Source of the DNA: Neobacillus mesonae
GTDB lineage: Bacteria > Bacillota > Bacilli > Bacillales > Cytobacillaceae
Assembly (NCBI RefSeq): GCF_023715155.1
Contig: NZ_JAMBNQ010000005.1
Location: 1-64,000 of the forward strand
Length of the DNA: 64,000 bases
Direction of reading: 5' to 3'
The position numbers and the translations under genes are program-made. The notes under the pieces were generated by a model. It made no database searches. It worked only from the letters and a program-made list of their open reading frames with translations, and had not been told where the DNA came from. Numbering within the stretch: the stretch's first letter is position 1; each line of letters begins with the position of its first letter. Of this stretch, positions 1 to 8,300 are shown piece by piece.

Positions 1-214
1 AAAAAATAAGCGGAGTTTTTTCCGTTATTCAATGAAAAGCACCCGATTTTAGCAGTTTAAAATCAAATAAGGGAAATTCCTCCGTCTATTTCAGCTAATT
101 AACATCCAATTTCCTAAATAACGGGAAATTCTATTTTTTGAACGAATCTTAAAAAGCGAGCAAAAAGCAACAATCTTTTAGAAAAGAGCCTAAATAAAAG
201 AAATTGAAACAAAC
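1..214. other. Non-coding stretch left of IS remnant
   Basis: No gene is visible here. A short palindrome with CGGA/TCCG arms lies at about 11-24, and the rest is AT-rich. The start of the transposase gene (roughly its first 85-90 codons, judging from IS1182-family proteins) is not found here, so the left end of the element is missing or replaced. Confidence 0.5.
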
Positions 215-1302
215 ATGGCCTATCGATGATTTCTAGGATTTGGTTTCTACACAGAAGTTCCTCACTTCTCTACCTTCGGTAAAAATTATGAGCTTTCACG
301 ATACCGATGTGTTCGAAGACATCTTTTACCACATTTTGAAGGAGATTATGGATAAGGGATTGCTGTCTGCTGACCATATTTTCTTAGATTCCACTCATGT
401 AAAGGCCAGTGCTAATAAACGCAAGTATGATAAGAAAGTGGTCCGTAAGGAAACTCACGCCTATGAAGAAAAACTTCAGTTGGAACTCAATTTGATTGAG
501 AGGAACACGGGAAAAAGCCATTTCCTCCTGAGAAATTTAAAAAAGAAGAATGGAAAGAAATTAAGGAAAGTACCACAGACCCTGAAAGTGGCTACTATGT
601 GAAAGATGAACAAACCAAACAGTTTGCGTATTCGTTCCATGCAATTACCGATGAAAAAGGATTTGTATTAGGTACGATAGTGACTCCGGGAAATGTGCAT
701 GATAGTCACCTGTTACAGCCTCTTGTCGAGAAGGTTATAGAAAAAGTAAAGAAGCCAATTGCAGTCGCTGCTGACGCAGCTTATAAAACACCAGCAATCA
801 CGAACTTTCTATTAGAGAATCAAATGTTACCTGTCCTTCCTTATACTCGTCCAAAAACTAAAGATGGTTTCTTTCGAAAGAATGATTATGTATATGATGA
901 GTATTATGATTGTTATCTCTGCCTGCAAGGGCAGGTCTTAAAATACACGACGACAACGAAGGAAGGATACCGGCAATATAAATCAAATGCAGCGATTTGG
1001 ACTGAATGTCCGTTTCTATCGAAAGTGTACCGAGAGTAAAAACCATAAAAAGCTTATACAACGTCATATTTGGGAGGCTTATTTAGAAGAGGCAGAACAT
1101 CTACACCACAATGATGAAATCAAACAGATATATGCGAGACGCAAGGAGACGATTGAATGTGTCATTGCAGATGCAAAGAATAAGCATGGTATGCGATGGA
1201 CAACCCTACGGGGTCTAAAAAAATTGTCTATGCAGGCGATGCTTACGTTTGGCTTCCATGAATTTGAAAAAATTAGCAAATTGGACGTGGGAAATAGTTT
1301 GA
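215..1302 (+). pseudogene. IS1182-family transposase, decayed
   Basis: This is the remains of a DDE transposase that would have moved an IS1182-type element. Recognisable family blocks occur in order: an HFSTFGKNY-type block, then DSTHVKASANKRK, then TPGNVHDS, then ADAAYKTPAI, then the C-terminal RKETIE, KHGMRWTTLRGLKKLSMQA block. They fall in different frames. The conserved Trp of the AYRWF block reads TGA near 227. Indels are needed near 280-285, 513, 1023 and 1250, and the N-terminus is absent. In the last restored frame the protein stops at 1300-1302. The second copy at 13,100-13,365 lacks the 1250 insertion. The gene cannot make an active enzyme. Identification by family motifs is strong; the exact IS name is unknown. 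Confidence 0.85.
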
Positions 1303-1318
1303 AAGAGCTCAAACTAGT

Positions 1319-1446
1319 TGATTGGAGTGGATGGTGTTTGACTCCTGGGGGATTAGCGTTACAGGCGAGACCCCGCAGGAGTGTCAGCGACGAGGAGGCT
1401 CGGCGAACGCCCCCCGGAAAGCAAACACCTGGAACGGAAATCAACG
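1319..1446. repeat. GC-rich palindromic repeat attached to IS 3' end
   Basis: This is a strikingly GC-rich, imperfectly self-complementary block that begins GATTGGAGTGG and ends CGGAAATCAAC. It contains paired motifs such as CTCCTGGGGG/CCCCCCGGA and CCCCGCAGGAG. It starts 17 bases after the transposase stop. The same block follows the second transposase fragment (12,961-13,085), and a variant lies at 13,365-13,484. From memory, similar elements are scattered in intergenic regions of many Bacillaceae genomes. Confidence 0.75.
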
Positions 1447-1477
1447 TATTATAACAAAAATATAATCCCAAAATGAC

Positions 1478-1511
1478 AAAGACATCGAGAGGGAGTCCTC
1501 TCGATGTCTTT
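1478..1511 (+). terminator. Rho-independent terminator at IS end
   Basis: A 15-bp perfect stem (AAAGACATCGAGAGG with its complement, loop GAGT) is followed by a T-rich tract. It probably marks the 3' end of the IS transcript. Confidence 0.75.
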
Positions 1512-1555
1512 TGTTTTTTATGGGAATTTTCCAAAGACCCAATATTTTTTTCTAA

Positions 1556-1918
1556 TTATTGTACATAAAAAATTGACATTGGCAATTTAACAAAACCTAA
1601 ATACAGCACTAATGCCCAGGCAATGACAAATTGAATCCAGAATACAGATGTTCTTTTCTTATTAGCTGCACGGCTGAGAATCATTTCAAATAGTCCAATA
1701 ATCCATAATCCAACTACTGCTTTTAAAATATACATGACACTAATATTGGAAACCATAAATAGCAGTCCAACACCTGTTGCAATGATAATCAGGTAAAGAA
1801 CTCTTAAAATCATTTGGATAATTTTAGCCCCTTTTGCCTTTCCTCCTGATTGCAGGATTAGAGCAACAATAAATAGAATGAGAGCTAAAGCCCAGGCTGT
1901 TACGTGTCCATGAATCAT
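1556..1918 (-). CDS. yisL: YisL-family small membrane protein
   Basis: A 120-residue protein of about four hydrophobic segments: an N-terminal helix near residues 7-23, helices around 35-57 and 63-82, and a C-terminal helix near 95-113. Length, composition and position beside yisK fit the YisL (DUF1516) family of B. subtilis, which is of unknown function. An AGGAGG ribosome site lies about 6 bases before the ATG. It is co-oriented with yisK (about 100 bp downstream of it) but a separate unit is possible. Identification is by length, topology and context; no catalytic motif is visible. Confidence 0.8.
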   Translation of the reverse strand: MIHGHVTAWALALILFIVALILQSGGKAKGAKIIQMILRVLYLIIIATGVGLLFMVSNISVMYILKAVVGLWIIGLFEMILSRAANKKRTSVFWIQFVIAWALVLYLGFVKLPMSIFYVQ

Positions 1919-2018
1919 TTAATTGCCTCCTATGTTAAATAGTTCGTGATTATCATAACATAGGCCGAAAAAAATTACGAAGAAAAGGCAGTAAAACAGT
2001 TATCAAGTCCAGCAATAC

Positions 2019-2927
2019 TTATTTCTCAATATAATTGCTGAGGGTTCCAATTTTTTCAACCGTGATTTCCATTTGATCTCCTGGCTGCAAGAACTTCGGC
2101 GGCTTAAAGCCTTTCCCAACCCCGGCAGGAGTCCCTGTTGCAATAATATCCCCAGGTTCAAGTGTCATTCCAGCCGATAATACCGAAATAATTTCCTCAA
2201 CCGGGAAAATAAAATTGGCAGTATTCGAGCTTTGTCTCACTTCTCCATTTATTTTTGTTTCAATCTTTAATTGATTAGGATTTTGGATCCTGGATTTATG
2301 TACAATCCATGGCCCCATCGGACATGATGTGTCCAAACTTTTCCCGATAAAAAATTGCTTATGCCGGGATTGCAGATCTCTTGCCGTAACATCATTCAAT
2401 ATTGTATAACCAAAGACATAATCTAGTGCTTCTTCCCGTTTAATAGCGCGGCCGCTTTTCCCAATAACCACGGCCAATTCACCTTCATAATCAAGCTGTT
2501 CCGTCACAGATTTGTGATTGAGTACAGCCATGTTAGGGCCAGTTACTGTCGTCGGCGCTTTTGTAAATACAAGTACATGCTGAGGAATGTCAGCCGAACT
2601 CCCCATTTCAATTGCGTGTTCGGCATAATTTTTTCCAACACAAAAGATATTTTTTTCCGGCCTTGGAATAGGAGAAAGCAATGTTACCTGCTCTATCGGT
2701 ATATAAAGTGATTCAGCATTCCCCTTTGCACTAACCCAGTCAAGCAATTGATTTACTTTCCTGATGAATTCCTCTCCAGCGGCAATACAATCAATCATCG
2801 AAGCCGGGATGGTCTTGTGACCGGTCATCGCCTCTTCTGCCTGTTGTAACAAGAGAACTTTCGTCAAATTTTCATTCATGATTCCCACACATGTTTCATC
2901 AGCTTTTTTTACCGTTACAAAATTCAA
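2019..2927 (-). CDS. yisK: FAH-family oxaloacetate decarboxylase-like protein YisK
   Basis: A fumarylacetoacetate-hydrolase-fold enzyme. The B. subtilis homologue YisK is reported to decarboxylate oxaloacetate and to interact with the cell-shape protein Mbl. The FAH core starts near residue 80. The metal-binding acidic residues appear in DYEGELAVVIG and LNDVTARDLQ. I chose the TTG start at 2927 because it is preceded by a GAGGTGAT ribosome site and gives 302 residues beginning MNFVTV. That places the metal ligands at E148, E150 and D179, the numbering I recall for YisK. An upstream GTG at 2936 abuts the ribosome site and is less likely. The gene is divergent from gerPA. Family membership is certain; the substrate is inferred. 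Confidence 0.88.
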   Translation of the reverse strand: MNFVTVKKADETCVGIMNENLTKVLLLQQAEEAMTGHKTIPASMIDCIAAGEEFIRKVNQLLDWVSAKGNAESLYIPIEQVTLLSPIPRPEKNIFCVGKNYAEHAIEMGSSADIPQHVLVFTKAPTTVTGPNMAVLNHKSVTEQLDYEGELAVVIGKSGRAIKREEALDYVFGYTILNDVTARDLQSRHKQFFIGKSLDTSCPMGPWIVHKSRIQNPNQLKIETKINGEVRQSSNTANFIFPVEEIISVLSAGMTLEPGDIIATGTPAGVGKGFKPPKFLQPGDQMEITVEKIGTLSNYIEK

Positions 2928-2993
2928 ATTGATCACCTCACATACATTTTAACAGTGAAATAAAAACATTCACACAAATTTGGGCGAATGAAT

Positions 2994-3021
2994 CACAATA
3001 CATTCGCCTATACATAAATTA
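2994..3021 (+). promoter_or_regulatory. Sigma-K-type promoter of the gerP operon
   Basis: CACA at 2994-2997 matches the mACm -35 element. CATAAATTA at 3013-3021 matches the CATANNNTA -10 of sigma-K exactly, with 16 bases between AC and CATA. It lies about 70 bp before gerPA. In B. subtilis gerP is a late mother-cell operon transcribed by sigma-K, so motif and context agree. Confidence 0.7.
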
Positions 3022-3092
3022 ATAACGGAAAGCAAGAAAATCAAAGATGCCTTGGTCCACTTCTCAATGAATACGAATAAAGGGTGTTGTTT

Positions 3093-3314
3093 ATGCCGGC
3101 AATTGTTGGGGTAGCCCAAGTTATAACCCTCGGAAACAGTTCTGTATTTCATATTGGCGATGTTTATAAAATTATGCCATTTGCCACAGCTAAAACTTTC
3201 TCAGGTGCAGGCTCGTTTAATACTGGTGAACAAATAGACGTTCAAAATAGATTAAGTTCAACTAATGTAACAGACCCAGATAATATTGATCAAAACATAT
3301 CTCTTAATATGTAA
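3093..3314 (+). CDS. gerPA: Spore germination protein GerPA
   Basis: First gene of the six-gene gerP operon, whose products are laid down in the spore coat and let nutrient germinants pass to the inner-membrane receptors. The 73-residue protein starts MPAIVGVAQV. It shows the GerPA/GerPF signature: a glycine-rich beta segment, a conserved FHIGD motif, SGAGSFNTG and a C-terminal asparagine-rich end. The start at 3093 has AAAGGGTG upstream; a GTG at 3084 lies inside that ribosome site and was rejected. It closely resembles gerPF at the other end of the operon, as expected for paralogues. Confidence 0.93.
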   Translation: MPAIVGVAQVITLGNSSVFHIGDVYKIMPFATAKTFSGAGSFNTGEQIDVQNRLSSTNVTDPDNIDQNISLNM

Positions 3315-3331
3315 TGAGCAGGTGGTCTTAA

Positions 3332-3547
3332 ATGAATTTATTCATCCAGCAGTCCATTCATATCAATTTCATCAAAATTGGCGGGGTTACCAATTCCTCG
3401 GTCCTGCAAATCGGAAGTGCGGGTATTATTAAGCCTTCTGCTCATTTGTATAATACCGGGGGATTCACCAAACCTGCGCCGACTGCTATCCAGCCTACGG
3501 AACAAATCCTTGCTCCTTCAGTTCCGTTACAGGCACCCGTAACGTAA
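3332..3547 (+). CDS. gerPB: Spore germination protein GerPB
   Basis: A 71-residue protein beginning MNLFIQQSIHINFIKI and carrying the GerPB-type block GGVTNSSVLQIGSAG. This is followed by a Pro-rich tail (residues about 48-71). The SSVLQIG motif recurs in GerPD and GerPE, showing the shared ancestry of these coat proteins. It begins 18 bp after gerPA with an AGGTGG ribosome site. Role: germinant permeability of the spore coat, inferred from the family. Confidence 0.92.
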   Translation: MNLFIQQSIHINFIKIGGVTNSSVLQIGSAGIIKPSAHLYNTGGFTKPAPTAIQPTEQILAPSVPLQAPVT

Positions 3548-3651
3548 AGCCTAATACCACCTTATAATTCAGAAAAAAAGCAAATCTCTATACGTACTTG
3601 CATATAGATTAGAAGATAAGGTGAATGGTGATGTACGGGTGAGGTGATTTT

Positions 3652-4278
3652 ATGTATCAGGATTTTTACCAATACCTTCAATGGCTGCAACAGTGTATTC
3701 AAGCTCAAGATCAGCGGATTGCTGCATTGGAAGCTTCTATACAAAAATTGCAGAGCCAATTAAAGCAAATTCGAGAAAAACCGACAATCCATGTTGATAC
3801 AATCGAATACAGCTTTGATCAATTAAAAGTCGAAACCCTTGAAGGAACCTTAAATATCGGCTTAAATCCTAACGAATTATCGGACATTGAGGACTTTGCT
3901 GTTGAAAATCAATCACTTCAGACCCCTTTCTCGCCAAAACAGCAAATGAGAAAGTCTATGAAAATTGAAGACTCTATTCGGGAATATTTACAAACGGATT
4001 TACCACAAATCGTTGATGAAGCTCAAAGAAACTTTTCCATCCCTCCGAATAATTCCTATTTATCTTTTATTAAAGAGGATATACTCAAACAGCTGCCGAG
4101 CCGAATTGATTATCACATACATCACTTTGCGAAAAAAAATAATCAGGACGCAGATGATCGGAGGCCGATTGAAGACAAAGTGATTGGAGCATTAAAGCAG
4201 GAGATTCAAAATGGCGTCAAAGTGTTCCTGCAAAATTTACCTGAAAATATGAAAGGAATGAACCCAGATGAATTTTGA
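3652..4278 (+). CDS. gerPC: Spore germination protein GerPC
   Basis: A 208-residue protein close to the usual GerPC length (about 205). The N-terminal half (residues about 5-50) is a Gln-rich coiled coil. A beta segment TIHVDTIEYSFDQLKV is followed by LEGTLNIGLNP. The C-terminal half is helical with a central SIREYLQTDLP segment. A strong GAGGTGAT ribosome site precedes the ATG, and the 3' end overlaps gerPD by 11 bases. GerPC is the largest Gerp subunit and is needed for proper coat permeability; the mechanism is not visible from sequence. Confidence 0.92.
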   Translation: MYQDFYQYLQWLQQCIQAQDQRIAALEASIQKLQSQLKQIREKPTIHVDTIEYSFDQLKVETLEGTLNIGLNPNELSDIEDFAVENQSLQTPFSPKQQMRKSMKIEDSIREYLQTDLPQIVDEAQRNFSIPPNNSYLSFIKEDILKQLPSRIDYHIHHFAKKNNQDADDRRPIEDKVIGALKQEIQNGVKVFLQNLPENMKGMNPDEF

Positions 4279-4474
4279 GGTATACAACCGGGTCCTGCAT
4301 GTTGAAAATGTCCAGATTACCGGTGTTGCGAGTTCTTCCGTATTTTTAATTGGGGATGTGGAAACTATCCAGCAGACTGCAGCCTTTGATACTCCAGCGG
4401 AATCATTAATTATTGGTCCGTTTGTTCCACTAGAACGGGATGTGACACCTGGATATGCTGACCCGAATCTCTAG
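4268..4474 (+). CDS. gerPD: Spore germination protein GerPD
   Basis: A 68-residue protein beginning MNFEVYNRVLHVENVQI with the family block GVASSSVFLIGD. It is slightly longer than the B. subtilis protein because of a Pro-rich tail. It overlaps the end of gerPC and the start of gerPE by about 11 and 20 bases, so the three are probably translationally coupled. Its function in spore-coat permeability is inferred from the family. Confidence 0.9.
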   Translation: MNFEVYNRVLHVENVQITGVASSSVFLIGDVETIQQTAAFDTPAESLIIGPFVPLERDVTPGYADPNL

Positions 4475-4844
4475 CGTTGACAAAGCTAAAGTTAAGCAAG
4501 CTGCTTTTAGTTCCATCTATCAAATTGGGGATTCTTCCATTATTAATGCATTTTCACGAGCCATGGCGATCCAGCGGGAAGCGGAAATTTTTCTGGGCGA
4601 TGAGGGAAATTTCCCTTCTTATTCTGTTTTTAAAAAACCGCTTCCCCTGCCTCCCATCGAGGAACAGCTCACTATGACACGCCATAATTTATCGCCCATC
4701 ATAAAGGTGAACAACATTGATATCACTGGTGTTTCCAATTCCTCCTTACTGCACATTGGAAACAGTAAGCATATTTCTTTGGAGGTTAGGATTAAACATA
4801 TTCGTATGCTTTTACCGGAAGTTCATGAACAAGAATTGGAATAA
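4455..4844 (+). CDS. gerPE: Spore germination protein GerPE
   Basis: A 129-residue protein, matching the usual GerPE length of about 130. It begins MLTRISSVDKAKV and carries the internal pair of related motifs AAFSSIYQIGDS (near residue 16) and ITGVSNSSLLHIGNS (near residue 90). In effect it looks like two Gerp-type beta units in one chain. It overlaps gerPD by 20 bases with no separate intergenic space. It is part of the coat germinant-permeability set. Confidence 0.92.
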   Translation: MLTRISSVDKAKVKQAAFSSIYQIGDSSIINAFSRAMAIQREAEIFLGDEGNFPSYSVFKKPLPLPPIEEQLTMTRHNLSPIIKVNNIDITGVSNSSLLHIGNSKHISLEVRIKHIRMLLPEVHEQELE

Positions 4845-4901
4845 GCGCATACGATAACTGAAAACAGCTACCCTTAGTCAAAATGGTAAAGGATGTTTTT
4901 A

Positions 4902-5120
4902 ATGCCAGCAATTATTGGTCCAGTTCAAATTGTGAATGTAGGCGGAGGTATTGTTCATTTTGGGGATACTTTATATATTTCGCCAAAGGCCAGCTCAAAA
5001 ACCTTTGCAGGTTCCGGCGGGTTTAATACTGGCGGAGTGATTTTTGCAGCCAATGGTTTAAGTAATACAAATGTACTTGATACAAATGTAATCGATCAGC
5101 CAATAGCAGGAAACAATTAA
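4902..5120 (+). CDS. gerPF: Spore germination protein GerPF
   Basis: The last gene of gerP, 72 residues, starting MPAIIGPVQIVNVGGG. It is clearly paralogous to GerPA, with VHFGDTLYISPKASSKTF and GSGGFNTGG. The ATG at 4902 follows a TAAAGGATG ribosome site; the in-frame ATG at 4893 lies inside it. A hairpin follows at 5136. It belongs to the coat permeability proteins. Confidence 0.93.
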   Translation: MPAIIGPVQIVNVGGGIVHFGDTLYISPKASSKTFAGSGGFNTGGVIFAANGLSNTNVLDTNVIDQPIAGNN

Positions 5121-5135
5121 AGCGGAGGAACTTGC

Positions 5136-5156
5136 CCCATAGACCTCTTCTATGGG
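5136..5156 (+). terminator. Hairpin after gerPF
   Basis: CCCATAGA and TCTATGGG form an 8-bp stem with a 5-base loop just after gerPF. The following T run is weak, so this is a likely but imperfect terminator. A second hairpin (GTACCC/GGGTAC, 5191-5210) follows. Confidence 0.5.
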
Positions 5157-5369
5157 ACAGTTTCTCATGCTGGAACTCTCTAGTCTGAGAGTACCCAGCT
5201 TTTGGGGTACTGTACTTCATTTGTTTTTCTGAATCTAGTCCGTTAATTTCCTTTTCCAGGCTCTTCGCTTTCCTCAGATAAACTAATCCAATACTATCTA
5301 ATAAATCTTTCTAACTGAACTCTAAAAAGCCGTTCTTAACGACCTTTTGGGGAGGCGCTTCCGCTTTAA
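5157..5369. other. gerPF-addA intergenic region without genes
   Basis: No credible gene is seen here. It contains small hairpins (CTCTC/GAGAG and GTACCC/GGGTAC near 5177-5210) and, on the minus strand, the addA terminator at 5323-5345. In B. subtilis sbcD, sbcC and yisB lie between addA and gerP; they are absent here. Confidence 0.6.
5323..5345 (-). terminator. Terminator of addBA
   Basis: Read on the minus strand: GTCGTT, loop AAG, AACGGC, then TTTTT. It lies about 25 bp past the addA stop. Confidence 0.65.
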
Positions 5370-8300
5370 TTAGTCCACCTTTAAAATATGTGCTCCATCA
5401 AAGAAAAATAAATATTTTTCCGCTATTTTTCTTTTCCAAATTTTCTCGATTGCTCTCGCATATAAGTCAATTTGCACTTTGTAACGGGCTTCGAGAATCG
5501 GTTTTGCTTTTTCAAATCCACCTTTAAATCGGTCGGTAATTCCATCTGATTTATAGTCTATCAGAGTAAGTCCTCTTTCATCCTCAAGAATACAGTCAAT
5601 GATTCCTTGAACAAAAATCAACTCATTCTCTTCCTGCCAATCATGGTAAACGTCACGAGCAGCTAAAGACAAGGTAAATGGCACCTCCCGGTGAACTGCA
5701 GCGGCATGGAAATATCTTTGGCCCAGATCTGTTTGAAAAAATTGAGCAATCAATTTGGAATCAATCACAGCTGCCTGTTCGGTGGTTAATAGTTCATTTG
5801 CAACCATCCTGTCGATTTGCTCTATGACGGATGCTTCGGACACGGTCTTTGTTAAGTCGACATGCTGCATAACCATATGCATGGCTGTTCCACGTTCAGC
5901 TGGACTTAACGCTTTTTCCTGCATAAATTTTGGCCGTTTCAGTATTGGCTTTTTAAACCTTCTAATAAGGTCGGTACCGCTTTGCTCATCAGCGATTTCC
6001 CGCTGCCGTTTAATTTCTGAAACTGACTGCTTTGATCGATGTACTGCAGCACTTGGGAACGAATATTTCCATGAAAGTCTATCTGCTATTTCCTTTGCAA
6101 AAAGGGAAGTGATGGGAATTATTTTTTCATCTTCAACAAATTGAATGAAATCGTCTTCCTTTTCGTCTATTACTGTCTCAAGCTTTTTAATCTCTTCAGC
6201 CGTTTTGATTGAAATTTTCCATGATGATGGATGGGCCGTGATCTCCTCTGGTACAAGCGGACTTACTTTTCTGTCTATCCTTAATTCCTCACAGTCCTGA
6301 TGCCTGACCAATGCTGGTCCAATCCAGTCCAGGTAACTTGCAGCCTGTGCACGTTCATAATCCTTTAGAAGCCAGTCTGTGTGTTGAGCAGCCTCACCCC
6401 ATTGGTCTAATGTTTTCGCTGCATCTTTAAGTGTCGCTGTAAGATAAAGCTTTTCTTTCGCTCTTGTCATCGCCACATATAAGACACGCATCTCCTCAGC
6501 CAGCAATTCTATTTTCTTTTTCCTTTTGAAGGCAATTTGCGGAAGTGATGGGTAAGTAATCCGTTTCTTCGCATTTACATACTTGGCAGCAAAGCCATAA
6601 TCTTTATCCAGCAAATAGGCTTTTTTCATATCAGTAGTATTAAAATTCCGGGCCATACCTGCCATAAAAACTACTGGAAATTCCAATCCTTTACTGCTGT
6701 GAATCGTCATAACACGGACGACATCCTCCTGTTCCCCTAGAGCACGTGCCGCTCCCAGGTCATCTCCGCGATTGATCATACGTTCTATAAATCGCAAAAA
6801 GCGGAATAAGCCGCGGAAGGAAGTTTGTTCATACGCCCGTGCTCTGTCATACAAAGCACGTAAATTGGCTTGGCGCTGTTTTCCACCAGGAAGACCGCCG
6901 ACAAAGTCGAAAAATTTAGTATCACGATATAGCTGCCATATAAGCTCAGACAGCGACCCTTGCCGTGCCATCAATCTCCATTTTTTTAAAGAATCATAAA
7001 AACGCAGGACTTTATCATAGAAAACGGCCACCGTTTCATCTTCAGCGTCCCGGCAGAAAGCTGAAACTGCTTCCCAAAATGAGCCGCGCTTTTGGTGAAG
7101 CCGGATTTTAGCCAGTTCCTCCTCATTCAATCCAACAATAGGTGAACGAAGCACAGATGCCAGCGGAATATCTTGATAGGGATTATCGATCACCCTTAAT
7201 AAGGACAACATGACCGCAATTTCAGTCGCCTCAAAATAACCGGTGGATAAATCTGCATAGATTGGAATACCCTGCTGCTTAAATTCCTCCATAATTTGCG
7301 GTGCCCAGGTAAATGAGCGAAGCAAGATAACGATATCACGGTACATTAGAGGATGGTATGCTTTTAATTTTGGATTGTAAATTTGTTTACCATCCGCTAT
7401 CAATTCCTTGACTTTGGCAGCCATCACCCTTGCCTCGAGCTGGGATTGTTCAAGATCTGCTTTATCAAATTCATTTAATGCCGCATCAGATTCTTCTTGG
7501 AAAGCATCCGTTTCATCTGAATGATCCTTGTTCTGATCAATCAAAATAAGCTCTACTGGGTATGGCTCATCCTCCGGATATGGTGCGCCATTTTTTAGTT
7601 CCGCTGCCTCGTCATAATCAATTTCACCTACTTTAACTCCCATGATTTGTTTAAATAAGTAATTGACTCCGTCAAGAACCTCTTTACGGCTTCGAAAATT
7701 TCGGGCCAAATCAATTCTTAATCCTGTTGAATCCCCATCTGTCCGAAAACGATTATATTTGGATAAAAATAAATTGGGTTCAGCTAAGCGAAATCGATAG
7801 ATGGATTGTTTTACATCCCCTACCATAAACATATTTCCAACTGCCTCATCTTCTTTTGCCACAAGCTTTAAAATAGTTTCTTGCACCATATTCGTATCTT
7901 GGTATTCATCAACAAAAACTTCTTTAAACTGCCGCCTGAAAGTTAAGGCGATATCTGAAGGTATAAATTCACCCCTAGATGTAACTTCCGCTGTTAAAAT
8001 ATCAAGACAATAATGCTCTAAATCGGCATAATCGACAAGACCTTTCTCTTTTTTTGCCTGTTCAAACCGTTTTGAGAACTTTTTGACAAGTTCAGTAAGT
8101 GTTTCGATTAACGGGTACATTTCTTCCATATCACGCAAGAAGCTTTCAGGCTTTCTTGAAAAAACTTCAGTCTGGATGGCTTGAATTTTTTTCTTTGCTT
8201 TATCACGCAGCTTTTGTGTCTTTGCCGTCAGTTCTTCGTCATACTCGCCTTTTTTTAATCTTTTGGCTGTGGTAAAGGAAACTTTTTGCATCGCTTCGTA

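Noticed and set aside
1307..1454. C-terminal extension of the transposase through the repeat
   Set aside because: The extension exists only because of an inserted base near 1250; the correct frame stops at 1302, and the second copy confirms the stop.
1079..1534. 151-codon open frame on the minus strand over the IS remnant
   Set aside because: It is the shadow of the transposase and palindromic repeat on the other strand; its residues have no family pattern and it has no ribosome site.
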